DNA from: JAABRU01 sp050180235
Lineage (GTDB): Bacteria > Desulfobacterota > Desulfobacteria > Desulfobacterales > Desulfococcaceae
NCBI GenBank assembly: GCA_050180235.1
Contig: JBFXEJ010000016.1
Location: forward strand, 7,263 to 71,262
Reading direction: 5' to 3'
DNA length: 64,000 bases
The stretch's first letter is position 1. Each line of letters begins with the position of its first letter. Below the pieces are notes generated by a model that was not told the DNA's origin, made no database searches, and saw only the letters and a list, made by a program, of their open reading frames with translations. This document shows positions 45,626 through 53,767 of the stretch, in pieces. Made by a program: the position numbers and the translations under genes.

Positions 45626-45681
45626 CCGGTGAAATCCGGAATCCGGCAATTCCGCAGACTCCGGATTCCGGATTTCTCCGG
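45626..45681. repeat. Near-perfect 21-bp-arm inverted repeat (family F) upstream of citrate synthase
   Basis: CCGGTGAAATCCGGAATCCG and the reverse complement of the sequence at 45661-45681 match at 20 of 21 positions. It is followed by GCGTAATATCAGT as at 62777. It ends about 50 bases before the gene. Confidence 0.65.
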
Positions 45682-45731
45682 TACGAAGATGTTGCGTAAT
45701 ATCAGTTAGTTCAAAAAATTGAGAGGGGAAA

Positions 45732-47012
45732 ATGACAGAAAGCATCAGATTTGTCTGGGGAGACAGGACATTTGAACTGCCTGTTGTCGAAGGCACCGAA
45801 GGCGAAAAAGCCATTGACATTTCAAAACTGCGCAAAGAAACCGGGCTGATTACCCTGGATCCCGGTTTTGTGAATACCGGGTGCTGCAGGAGTGCGATCA
45901 CCTTTATGGACGGAGAAAAGGGGATTCTCCGTTACCGTGGCTATCAAATTGAGCAGCTGGCTGAGCAGTCCAGTTTCAGAGAGGTGGCCTATCTGCTGAT
46001 TAACGGAGAACTGCCCACACGTAAGCAGATCACCCGTTTCTCTGTAATGCTCAACGACCATTCTCTGGTGCATGAGGATATGCGCCAGTTCTTCGGAAGT
46101 TATCCCCGGCAGTCCCATCCTATGGGCATACTGTCCTCAATGGTCAACGCTCTGAAAAGTTTTTACCCCTACCTGGAGGGAACCAAAGAAGAGATCAATA
46201 TGACCGTGACCCGCCTGATTTCCAAAGTGCGGACCCTTGCAGCCATGTCCTACAAGATTTCACGGGGACATACGGTCATCTATCCCCGGCCGGATCTGTC
46301 CTATTGCGAGAATTTTCTGAACATGATGTTTGATTCGCCGGTGCAGCCCTACAAAATAGATCCGGATGTGGTCAACGCACTGAGTGTGTTCCTGATTCTC
46401 CATGCAGACCACGAACAGAACTGCTCCACCTCGGCAGTCCGGGTGGTGGGAAGCGGACGGGTTAATCTCTATGCCTCCATTTCCGCGGGGATTGCGGCCC
46501 TGTGGGGGCCTCTGCATGGCGGAGCCAATCAGGCTGTAATTGAAATGCTTGAAAAAATTGACAGAAAAGAAATCACCATCAATGAGGCTGTGGAAAGATC
46601 AAAGGACAAAAAAGATCCGTTCCGGCTTATGGGTTTTGGTCACCGGGTTTACAAAACCTATGATCCCCGTGCCAAAATCATGAAAAAAATCTGTGACCGG
46701 CTCCTGACAAAACTCAATATCAATGATCCGCTGCTCGATATTGCCCAGACATTGGAGGATATCGCTCTCAATGATGAATATTTCATCTCCCACAACCTTT
46801 ATCCCAATGTGGACTTTTACAGCGGCATTGTTCTGAGGGCCATCGGGATTCCCACGGAGATGTTCCCCGTGATGTTTGCCATCGGCAGGCTTCCGGGCTG
46901 GATTGCCCAGTGGAAGGAAAGCATGGAGGATCCGGAAGGCAAGCTCAACCGGCCCCGGCAGATATATATCGGGCCCCTGAAAAGGGAGTATGTGCCCATT
47001 GATGACAGATAA
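45732..47012 (+). CDS. gltA: Citrate synthase
   Basis: This 426-residue type II (hexameric-type) citrate synthase condenses acetyl-CoA and oxaloacetate. DPGFVNTGCCRSAITFMDGE and GILRYRGYQIEQLAEQ are typical N-terminal blocks. LHADHEQNCSTS holds the first active-site His, ALWGPLHGGANQAVIEML the second, and GFGHRVYKTYDPRAKIM the G-x-G-H-R signature; a catalytic Asp follows near NVDFYSGI. Length matches the E. coli-type enzyme. GAGAGGGGAAA precedes the start. It overlaps the queF reading region by a few bases, so the two are probably cotranscribed. Confidence 0.96.
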   Translation: MTESIRFVWGDRTFELPVVEGTEGEKAIDISKLRKETGLITLDPGFVNTGCCRSAITFMDGEKGILRYRGYQIEQLAEQSSFREVAYLLINGELPTRKQITRFSVMLNDHSLVHEDMRQFFGSYPRQSHPMGILSSMVNALKSFYPYLEGTKEEINMTVTRLISKVRTLAAMSYKISRGHTVIYPRPDLSYCENFLNMMFDSPVQPYKIDPDVVNALSVFLILHADHEQNCSTSAVRVVGSGRVNLYASISAGIAALWGPLHGGANQAVIEMLEKIDRKEITINEAVERSKDKKDPFRLMGFGHRVYKTYDPRAKIMKKICDRLLTKLNINDPLLDIAQTLEDIALNDEYFISHNLYPNVDFYSGIVLRAIGIPTEMFPVMFAIGRLPGWIAQWKESMEDPEGKLNRPRQIYIGPLKREYVPIDDR

Positions 47013-47034
47013 ACTGATCCGGACAGGATCGGAA

Positions 47035-47442
47035 ATGAAAAAGGAATCTTTGCATATGAATCAGATGCCCCGGTCCGGGCCTGACACCGTCAAAACCGAT
47101 CTGCTTGTTCCGATTGCCTATGAATACAGGCGCAGACGGGATATTGATATTGAAATCTCCCAGCCTGAGTTCACATCCGTATGTCCCATGACCGGACTTC
47201 CGGATTTTGGGACAGTCACCGTGAAATACAGGCCCGGAGATAAGATCATAGAACTGAAATCACTGAAATACTATTTTCTGCAATACCGGAATGTTGGCAT
47301 ATTTTACGAGCACGCTGTCAACCGGATTCTGGATGATCTGGTGGCTGTTCTTTCCCCAAAACGTATGGAAGTGATCGGGAATTTTACAGCCAGAGGCGGC
47401 ATAGCCACACGGGTTACCGCAATATACGAAGGGGAAAACTGA
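47035..47442 (+). CDS. queF: NADPH-dependent 7-cyano-7-deazaguanine reductase
   Basis: A 135-residue short (unimodular) QueF that reduces preQ0 to preQ1 for queuosine. EFTSVCPMTGLPDFG contains the thioimide-forming Cys and nearby Asp. The QueF motif is ELKSLKYYFLQYRN, and the C-terminus has NFTARGGIATRV. The start at 47035 is chosen for AGGA six bases before it; ATGs at 47002 and 47056 remain possible. The gene begins just after citrate synthase ends, and its stop overlaps the next ATG (TGATG). No other queuosine genes are nearby. Confidence 0.94.
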   Translation: MKKESLHMNQMPRSGPDTVKTDLLVPIAYEYRRRRDIDIEISQPEFTSVCPMTGLPDFGTVTVKYRPGDKIIELKSLKYYFLQYRNVGIFYEHAVNRILDDLVAVLSPKRMEVIGNFTARGGIATRVTAIYEGEN

Positions 47443-48386
47443 TGCATCACACCCAGAAAATATCCGCACGGAAAATTTCAGTGTTTGTGTGCCTTGGCCT
47501 CGGAATTCTGATTACAGGATGTTCCGCTGTTTCCACAGTGAAAGACCGTGCTGCCAAAATGGCTGAGTCTCTGCCGTTCACAGGCGGGCATCTGAAAAAA
47601 AGAGTGGCCGTGGTAAGGTCGGAACACCGCACTTTTATTGGGAAAGAGGATATCGCGGGGGCAGCGGAAAAGCGTTTTGCCGAAGTCCTGGGAGATGAAT
47701 GCCGGGATATTTTCCTTGTCACACCGGAAGATCCGGCATATCCGGATCAACTGGACCAACTGCCGCGTAATGTGACAGGCGGTATTGACAATCTGACCCT
47801 GGCACGCCTGGGCTCGGATGCGGGACTGAACGCTGTTGTGATGCTGACAATCACGGATACAGACTCGGATGAAAAGGAAAAAGGGTTTCTGATTTTCCGG
47901 GATACGCATTATTTCGGAACAGTCCGGGCCAATATTGTGGTATATGATACCGGTACGGGCGCCAAGCTGCTGGATGAGATCATTTCCGGAAAAAAGGAAG
48001 TGGACGGAGCGGAGTATGATGCCATCAAAGCCGGAAATGCCACAGGCATTTATGAAATGAAAGACCTGCTGGAAGAAATTGCCGGGGAATGCGGTGAAAA
48101 AGTCTGCGGTGCGATTCGGAAACTGCCCTGGCAGGGATATGTTTCCGCTGTTGCGGATGGGAAAATCCTGCTTTCCTGCGGCAGGGAAACAGGAATAAAA
48201 TCCGGAGATGTGCTTGAGGTGTTTGACAGGGGGGAAACTGTCAGGGGAAAATACGGTCAGCAGTTTTATGTTCCCGGACGCAAAACCGGGGAAATGAGCG
48301 TCACAGCCGTTTTTGTCGGGAAAGCTGAAGGAATCCCGTCAGGCGATACCGGCGTAAAACCGGGATTTTTTGTCCGTCTGAAATAA
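47442..48386 (+). CDS. Lipoprotein with FlgT-C-like terminal domain
   Basis: A 314-residue protein. The signal peptide has a lipobox (LGILITGC), so it should be lipid-anchored. The central part (about 50-190) has a beta/alpha pattern (KKRVAVVRSEHRTFIGKED, LGSDAGLNAVVMLTITDTDS). The last ~80 residues (GYVSAVADGKILLSCGRETG, IKSGDVLEVFDRGE) resemble the C-terminal domain of flagellar outer-membrane protein FlgT, which is also found in other envelope lipoproteins. The start overlaps the queF stop by one base. No flagellar structural genes are in the window, so the FlgT resemblance is suggestive only. Confidence 0.7.
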   Translation: MHHTQKISARKISVFVCLGLGILITGCSAVSTVKDRAAKMAESLPFTGGHLKKRVAVVRSEHRTFIGKEDIAGAAEKRFAEVLGDECRDIFLVTPEDPAYPDQLDQLPRNVTGGIDNLTLARLGSDAGLNAVVMLTITDTDSDEKEKGFLIFRDTHYFGTVRANIVVYDTGTGAKLLDEIISGKKEVDGAEYDAIKAGNATGIYEMKDLLEEIAGECGEKVCGAIRKLPWQGYVSAVADGKILLSCGRETGIKSGDVLEVFDRGETVRGKYGQQFYVPGRKTGEMSVTAVFVGKAEGIPSGDTGVKPGFFVRLK

Positions 48387-48684
48387 AAACCTGTTCAATC
48401 CTCCGGCTCTGTCCCTTACCGGACTGCGGAAGCAGGTTCCAAAACTGCTTTTCCGATAAAATTTTCATATATCCGCTCACAGGCAGTATATGGGAAAATG
48501 TCATAATTCCTGATAGCTGGCGCACGAGATCGGAGAATCGGCAATTTTTCATATAAAAAAACTGATTGAACGGGTGCAAAAATACTATTATTATAACCAT
48601 ACAGATTTATGTTCGGCGGCAGAGAACTCCGAAGCAGCATAAGTTAATATAACAAAACAAACAAAGGTAAGCGGAGGAAAAGAC

Positions 48685-50649
48685 ATGTCCATTGATCCCC
48701 AAAATATAACGATCCTTCTGGTCGAAGATGCTGCCGTTATGCGCAATATCGAAGTAAAGACCCTGGACACCCTGGGGTTTAAAAATATTATCGAGGCCGA
48801 AAACGGAGAGGCAGCCATACAGAAGCTGCAGGAGACAGAAGGAATTGATATTATTATCAGTGACTGGAATATGCCTGAAAAAAACGGTTTCGATCTTCTG
48901 AAGTGGATACGGTCCGATGAAAAGTACAGGCAGATGCCGTTTATCATGGCCACAGGCCAGGGGGACAAAAAACAGCAGCAGAAAGCCCTGGATGCGGGAG
49001 TCAGCAGTTATATTGCCAAACCCTTTGACAGCGTTGAACTGAAAAACAAGATTGACGAGGCTTTCGGCATAAAAAAGGCTCCGGAAAAACTCAAAGATAC
49101 GGAAAGAAAACCACGCAGGAGCACTTCCGGAAAAGTCAAACTGCGGATTGGACATATCCAGATCACAGACCATCTGGTGCTGGGAGTGCTCAAGCATCTC
49201 ATAGAAAAGGGTGATATGTCTCCGAAGTATTTTGATCTGGAAACCCAGTGCCTGCCGGGCTGGAATCCTGTGGCTGATGCTTTGGAAAGAGGAAGACTGG
49301 ATGCTGCCTGTGTACTGGCTCCGATTGCCATGGATCTCTACAGTTTTAAAGTCCCCATTAAGATGATCCTCCTGGCCCACAAGAACGGAAGTATTTTTGT
49401 ACGGAACAGAAAAGGGGATTACAAAGAACCTTTCCAGAATTTTTTCAGGGGAAAATCCTTTCTGATTCCGCACAAACTTTCCGTTCATCACATGCTTTCC
49501 CATATGTTCTTTGACAGGGCCGGGCTGAAGGCGGGAATGAACGGAGACAGAGGCATGGATGTCAATTTCGAGGTGGTTGCTCCTGTGAAAATGCCTGAAT
49601 TTCTGCGCAGCAATGAAGAGGCCTGCGGATTTATGGTGGCAGAACCCATCGGCACAAAGGCCATAGCGTCCGGGGTTGCAGAACTGCAGTTTCTTTCCGG
49701 TGAACTGTGGTCCCAGCATCCCTGCTGTATCGTGGCCATGCGCGACGAGTTTATCGGCCCACATACCGATGCCGTGTATGAACTGACGGAAATGCTTGTA
49801 AAAGCAGGAAATTTCATTGAGCAGAAGCCGGAACTGGCAGCCGAGGTGGCTGTCAATTTTCTGGATCCGGACAAACGGCTGGGGCTGAAGGTTCCTCTGC
49901 TGAAAAATGTGCTGACCGAAACCCAGGGCATCAAAGCCGGAGATCTCTTTCCCCTGATCGAGGATTTTGATATTATGCAGCGGTATATGGCCGAAAAAAT
50001 GGGGGTTGGTGCGATTATTGATCTGGAAAAATTCATTGACATCCGCTTTGCAAGGGCAGCATACAAAGATCGGATTACCAGCCATCAGCCCTCCAATCTC
50101 CATGCAGGCGAGACCGTTGTACATGAAATCCTTTACCGCGGTGTGGATGAGGAGAATGCTGTCAACGCCAAGTCCATGCTTAACAAGGAGGGCAAATACC
50201 TCACCTTCCGGCTCGGTGATCAGGAATATGGGATAGACATTCTCAAAATCAAGGAAATCATTGGCATGATGCCCATCCGAAGCATTCCCTGTTCCGTGCC
50301 TTTTGTCAAAGGGGTCATCAATCTGAGGGACACGATTATTCCGGTCATTGATCTGCGTCTCAAGTTCGGAATGCCGGAAATTTCCTATACAGATCGTACC
50401 TGCATCATTGTTCTGGATCTGGAGAGCAACGGCAAATCTGTTCATCTGGGAATAGCGGTGGACACTGTTCTGGAGGTGCTGAACATCAGGGCCTCTGAGA
50501 TCGAGGACACTCCCTATTTCGGTGTCAATATTGACACCCGGCTGATTCTGGCCATTGCCAAAATGGACAAGGGCATTAAAATTCTGCTGGATATTGACGA
50601 AATTTTTGAGTGGGAGGATGAAAAAATAAAGGACAGTCTGCTTTTATAA
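48685..50649 (+). CDS. Receiver / periplasmic-binding-protein-like / CheW fusion protein
   Basis: A 654-residue cytoplasmic protein. Residues 1-126 form a CheY-type receiver with acidic pair E14-D15, phospho-acceptor D60 (IIISDWNMP), T90 and K112 (YIAKPF). Residues ~130-470 form a type II binding-protein fold of the NrtA/NMT1 type (LRIGHIQITDHLVLGVLKHL, LERGRLDAACVLAPIA, FGFMVAEPIGTKA-like text), with no signal peptide. Residues ~500-645 are a CheW domain (EYGIDILKIKEIIGM, GVINLRDTIIPVIDLRLKFG). It could therefore bind a ligand in the cytoplasm and feed directly into a CheA array under phosphorylation control. A GGAGG site precedes the start. Confidence 0.9.
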   Translation: MSIDPQNITILLVEDAAVMRNIEVKTLDTLGFKNIIEAENGEAAIQKLQETEGIDIIISDWNMPEKNGFDLLKWIRSDEKYRQMPFIMATGQGDKKQQQKALDAGVSSYIAKPFDSVELKNKIDEAFGIKKAPEKLKDTERKPRRSTSGKVKLRIGHIQITDHLVLGVLKHLIEKGDMSPKYFDLETQCLPGWNPVADALERGRLDAACVLAPIAMDLYSFKVPIKMILLAHKNGSIFVRNRKGDYKEPFQNFFRGKSFLIPHKLSVHHMLSHMFFDRAGLKAGMNGDRGMDVNFEVVAPVKMPEFLRSNEEACGFMVAEPIGTKAIASGVAELQFLSGELWSQHPCCIVAMRDEFIGPHTDAVYELTEMLVKAGNFIEQKPELAAEVAVNFLDPDKRLGLKVPLLKNVLTETQGIKAGDLFPLIEDFDIMQRYMAEKMGVGAIIDLEKFIDIRFARAAYKDRITSHQPSNLHAGETVVHEILYRGVDEENAVNAKSMLNKEGKYLTFRLGDQEYGIDILKIKEIIGMMPIRSIPCSVPFVKGVINLRDTIIPVIDLRLKFGMPEISYTDRTCIIVLDLESNGKSVHLGIAVDTVLEVLNIRASEIEDTPYFGVNIDTRLILAIAKMDKGIKILLDIDEIFEWEDEKIKDSLLL

Positions 50650-50652
50650 CGC

Positions 50653-50699
50653 AGCCGGGGCCTGGAACTTCGGTTTTCCAGTATGCCCCGGAGCATTTT
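50653..50699. terminator. Bidirectional terminator-like hairpin
   Basis: CCGGGGC / GCCCCGG with inner CTGGAA / TTCCAG, followed by CATTTTC, lies between convergent genes. Confidence 0.7.
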
Positions 50700-50708
50700 C
50701 CCATCTGA

Positions 50709-51167
50709 TCACTGCCGGACACGGGTTGTGCCATCCGCACTTTTCAGTATTCTGACCCTGTCTCCCACAACATACTGGTCATCAGCTTCCTGAACTACGG
50801 CCATAATCTGACCGTTATCCAGTTCCACGGTAATCTCCAGCCCGTTTCTGGCTGTAACCCCTTCTTCAATGGCTCCGCCCGCCAGTGCGCCCACAACACC
50901 GCCGACCACAGTGGCAACGGCCCGGCCTGTGCCTCCGCCGATGGTATTGCCGATGGCAGCACCGGTCACGCCGCCCATGACTGCTCCGGCCGGGCTTTTT
51001 GTTCCTTCAATCATAACGGATCTCACTTCCAGAACAGTTCCGTAATACACGGAAAGAGACTGCTGAGCCTGATCCCGCGAATACACACTGCCGGAACGGC
51101 TGGCAGCACAGCCTGCCATAATCAGACTGAGCACAATGATCCACGGACTGATTTTGTGAAATTTCAT
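50709..51167 (-). CDS. Glycine-zipper outer-membrane lipoprotein (SlyB/Pcp-like)
   Basis: A 152-residue protein. A lipoprotein signal (WIIVLSLIMAGC) precedes the mature Cys. The middle part has GAVMGGVTGAAIGNTIGGGT and GGVVGALAGGAIEEG, the glycine-zipper 2TM pattern. The C-terminal ~50 residues (ITVELDNGQIMAVVQEADD, YVVGDRVRILKS) form the SlyB-like beta domain. It is expected in the outer membrane and to be induced by envelope or divalent-cation stress in relatives; no such regulation is visible here. It is convergent with the CheW fusion gene, with a shared terminator-like hairpin. Confidence 0.93.
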   Translation of the reverse strand: MKFHKISPWIIVLSLIMAGCAASRSGSVYSRDQAQQSLSVYYGTVLEVRSVMIEGTKSPAGAVMGGVTGAAIGNTIGGGTGRAVATVVGGVVGALAGGAIEEGVTARNGLEITVELDNGQIMAVVQEADDQYVVGDRVRILKSADGTTRVRQ

Positions 51168-51180
51168 GGTAAATCTCCTT

Positions 51181-51486
51181 TTAAGCGATTTCTATGAAAA
51201 AATGGGTAGTGGGTCAAATCCGTTGATGACGGTCTCCCCTCCCTTGAGGGAGGGGCAGGGGAGGGTGAAAACATCAGTTTGTTACAGGATATTATTTTTA
51301 CCCCTCCCCTAACCCCTCCCGCAGGGGGAGGGGGATTTCCAACGGATTTGACCCACTACCAAAAAATGTACCATCATTGCAGGGTGGGCACGGCTTTTTG
51401 TGCCCGCCGTTTCAGCAGGACGGCGGGCACAAAAAGCCGTGCCCGCCCTACGAAAAACGGTATAATCATTAATGGAAATCACCTTA
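51181..51486. repeat. MITE-like element, family A (copy 4), split by a family E insertion
   Basis: The left end TTAAGCGATTTCTATG and the right end GGAAATCACCTTAA enclose the usual hairpin. The element is interrupted after AAAAAATG by 156 bases (51205-51360). Removing these and one 8-base copy restores a canonical family A unit. Confidence 0.9.
51205..51360. mobile_element. Family E element nested in a family A element, with 8-bp target duplication
   Basis: The ends GGTAGTGGGTCAAATCCG and its exact complement (termini GGTAGTGGG / CCCACTACC) bound the element. The direct repeat AAAAAATG flanks it at 51197-51204 and 51361-51368. The interior contains GC-rich imperfect palindromes such as CCCCTCCC...GGGAGGGG. 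Confidence 0.9.
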
Positions 51487-51541
51487 AGTAGCAGGTAAAA
51501 TTCATGGCAGTGGCTCCATACTGTGAATTGCAAAAACAGCC

Positions 51542-52672
51542 TCACCAAGTCCCGCCCCTGTCAATATACCCTTCAATCAGCACATCCTCCCCGAAACGAA
51601 GGACATTCATATCCCGGATGGGAATGCTCTGTCGCATGAGTTCCGGCCCCGGACCTTTGCATATGGGGAAACCGTCATCCCCGCCCAGAATTTTCGGTGC
51701 ATAGAAAAACATGATTTTGTCCACAATCCGGGACTGCAAAGCAGATGCAATGACCCGGCTGCCGCCTTCGATGAGCAGACTGGTTATGCCGATATATCCC
51801 AGACGTCCCATGAGCAGTTTCAGATTGATCCTGCCGTCTTTCAGAGGAGCGGAGATTACCCGCACCCCTTTGTCTTTGATTCTTTTTTTCTTGTCTTCTG
51901 CTATGCCATCGCCGGTTACCACAATAGTTTCTGCTTCGGACTGCAGATGCAGGACTTTGGCATTTTCCGATATGGAAAGCCTGCTGTCCAGAATGATGCG
52001 AGCAGGATCAGAGCATTTTTTGCCTTCGATCCGGGCTGTCAGACTGGGATCATCACTGACAACGGTTCCGATGCCCACCATGATGCCGTCTGCCCGGTGA
52101 CGGAGTTCATGGACAAAAGCTCTTGATTTTTCTCCTGAAACCCATTTGGAATCCCCGGTGCGGGTGGCAATGCGGCCATCGAGTGTGGCCGCGCATTTCA
52201 CAATCACAAAAGGTTCTTTTGTCCGGACATATTTCACAAATGCCTCGTTGAGAACAAGCGCCTCTTTTTCACACACACCTGTGATTACTTCCACACCTTT
52301 GGATCGCAGATATTCATTTCCTCCGCCTTTGACATCCGGGTTGGGATCATTCATGGCCACGATCACGCGGGAAAGTCCGCTTTCCAGAATTTTCTGTGTG
52401 CAGGGCGGAGTGCGTCCGTAATGGTTGCATGGTTCCAGTGTCACATACAGATCCGCACCTTTGGCAGACTCCCCCGCGTCATTGATGGCATTAACCTCAG
52501 CGTGGGGCCCGCCTGCAAACTCATGCCAGCCTCTGCCTGTGATTCTGCCGTCTTTTACCACAACCGCGCCGACCAGGGGATTGGGCGAGGTGTATCCCCG
52601 TCCATTTTCAGCCAGTTCCAGCGCTGTTTTCATAAAAAAAATATCACTGCCCTGCTGTCTGCTGTCTGTCAT
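51542..52672 (-). CDS. ribD: Bifunctional riboflavin biosynthesis deaminase/reductase
   Basis: A 376-residue RibD catalysing the deamination and side-chain reduction steps of riboflavin synthesis. The N-terminal deaminase (about 10-140) has GGPHAEVNAI with the zinc His and catalytic Glu, and LEPCNHYGRTPPCTQ with the zinc Cys pair. The C-terminal reductase (about 150-376) has AATLDGRIATRTGDSKWVSG and LIEGGSRVIASAL. The start with AGGGAAA just before it lies inside a sequence that is also duplicated within nrdR. It is the last of five cotranscribed minus-strand genes. Confidence 0.95.
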   Translation of the reverse strand: MTDSRQQGSDIFFMKTALELAENGRGYTSPNPLVGAVVVKDGRITGRGWHEFAGGPHAEVNAINDAGESAKGADLYVTLEPCNHYGRTPPCTQKILESGLSRVIVAMNDPNPDVKGGGNEYLRSKGVEVITGVCEKEALVLNEAFVKYVRTKEPFVIVKCAATLDGRIATRTGDSKWVSGEKSRAFVHELRHRADGIMVGIGTVVSDDPSLTARIEGKKCSDPARIILDSRLSISENAKVLHLQSEAETIVVTGDGIAEDKKKRIKDKGVRVISAPLKDGRINLKLLMGRLGYIGITSLLIEGGSRVIASALQSRIVDKIMFFYAPKILGGDDGFPICKGPGPELMRQSIPIRDMNVLRFGEDVLIEGYIDRGGTW

Positions 52673-52850
52673 TTTCCCTGAGTTCTTTCAACAGGCCGTA
52701 AGCCTGTTCTGCTTTGGTATGCTCTGCTGTCCGTCATTTTCTCCGCATTCTTTCAACAGATCGGAAACCTGTTCTGCTTTGGTATTCTCTTTGCTGATAA
52801 ACAGACCGGAAGCCTGTTCTGTTTCAGTTTTCTCTTTGCTGATAAGCTGC
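52660..52850 (-). repeat. Degenerate direct repeats across the nrdR/ribD junction
   Basis: On the minus strand, GAAAATGAC(A/G)GACAGCAG occurs both at the ribD start and inside the nrdR tail, each preceded by CTGTTGAAAGAA. A further short unit, TTATCAGCAAAGAGAA, is also duplicated. This yields the extended NrdR C-terminus. Confidence 0.75.
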
Positions 52851-53284
52851 TGCAGTTCCAGAACAAAATCATTCACATCCCTGAATTCCCGGTACACGGA
52901 TGCAAAGCGCACATAGGCCACTTCGTCAATCTGATGGAGCCGGGCCATGATTTTTTCTCCAATTACACTGGTGGGAATCTCCTTTTCCCCATTTTCCCGG
53001 AGATCCCTTTCCAGTTCATCCAGAAAATCCTCTATCAGATGAATGCTGATATCCCGTTTTTCACATGCCTTCAGAATTCCCGCGCGCACCTTGTCCCTGG
53101 AGAATATTTCCCGTCTCCCGTCTTTTTTGACAATCATGATGGGAATATCTTCCACATGCTCAAAAGTGGTGAAACGCCGCTGGCAGATCAGGCATTCCCT
53201 GCGTCTGCGGATTGCTATTTCATCACGGGTGAGCCGGGAGTCAATCACCTTATTGTCAAGAGCGCCGCAGTAGGGACATTTCAT
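52688..53284 (-). CDS. nrdR: Transcriptional repressor NrdR with C-terminal extension
   Basis: A 198-residue protein. The zinc ribbon has CPYCG at the start and CLICQ near residue 32. An ATP-cone domain (IMIVKKDGRREIFSRDKVRAG, about 48-140) follows, so it senses (d)ATP and represses ribonucleotide reductase genes. The usual family length is ~150; the extra ~48 residues are repetitive (ISKEKTETEQAS, ISKENTKAEQVS) and encoded by direct repeats. It lies 12 bases after the dCMP deaminase gene and 15 before ribD. The extension is probably dispensable. Confidence 0.95.
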   Translation of the reverse strand: MKCPYCGALDNKVIDSRLTRDEIAIRRRRECLICQRRFTTFEHVEDIPIMIVKKDGRREIFSRDKVRAGILKACEKRDISIHLIEDFLDELERDLRENGEKEIPTSVIGEKIMARLHQIDEVAYVRFASVYREFRDVNDFVLELQQLISKEKTETEQASGLFISKENTKAEQVSDLLKECGENDGQQSIPKQNRLTAC

Positions 53285-53296
53285 GGCTCTGATTCC

Positions 53297-53761
53297 TTAA
53301 ACATTGGGATGAAATTCTGTCACCTGCACACCTGCTTCCCGGAACATTTCCAAAGACATGGGATCTTCATAACCGGATTTGTACCAGATGCTTTTTATGC
53401 CTGCATTGATAATCATTTTTGCGCATATGGAACATGGAAGGTTGGTGCAGAAAAGAGACGCATCTTTGATGGAAACCCCGTGGTATGCTGCCTGAATAAT
53501 GGCGTTCTGTTCCGCATGAATGCCCCTGCACAGTTCATGCCGCTGTCCTGAAGGCACGTTCAGTTTTTCCCGCAGACATCCGGTTTCCGAACAGTGGGCA
53601 ATGCCGCTGGGAGCTCCGTTGTATCCGGTTGACAGCAGCCGCCTGTCCTTTACGATAACAGCGCCGACTGAGCGCCGGATGCAGGTGGATCTTTTGGCAA
53701 CCAGATCAGTGATGGCCATAAAATACTCTTCCCATGTGGGACGGGATCCTTTTTCAGACAT
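53297..53761 (-). CDS. dCMP deaminase (ComEB-type)
   Basis: A 154-residue zinc deaminase that makes dUMP from dCMP for thymidylate synthesis. RPTWEEYFMAITDLVAKRST and CIRRSVGAVIVKD open the fold. The catalytic site is GIHAEQNAI and CTNLPCSICAKMI. Family-specific GYNGAPSG and YKSGYEDP are present. It lies six bases after glyA and 12 bases before nrdR on the same strand. Confidence 0.95.
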   Translation of the reverse strand: MSEKGSRPTWEEYFMAITDLVAKRSTCIRRSVGAVIVKDRRLLSTGYNGAPSGIAHCSETGCLREKLNVPSGQRHELCRGIHAEQNAIIQAAYHGVSIKDASLFCTNLPCSICAKMIINAGIKSIWYKSGYEDPMSLEMFREAGVQVTEFHPNV

Positions 53762-53767
53762 AATCTG

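Larger units (their letters stand above)
44925..45731. other. Long intergenic gap with hairpins and repeats before citrate synthase
   Basis: Contains two adjacent stem-loops (44965-45040), a family D element (45084-45214), an AT-rich stretch, and a 21-bp-arm inverted repeat (45626-45681) ending in GCGTAATATCAGT. I found no supported gene; short open frames here lack ribosome-binding sites and family resemblance. Confidence 0.55.

Noticed and set aside
45382..45699. Open frame before citrate synthase
   Set aside because: Its 3' half is the inverted repeat at 45626-45681 and there is no ribosome-binding site.
48607..50445. Long minus-strand open frame opposite the receiver/CheW fusion gene
   Set aside because: The plus strand has three recognisable domains; the antisense frame has none.
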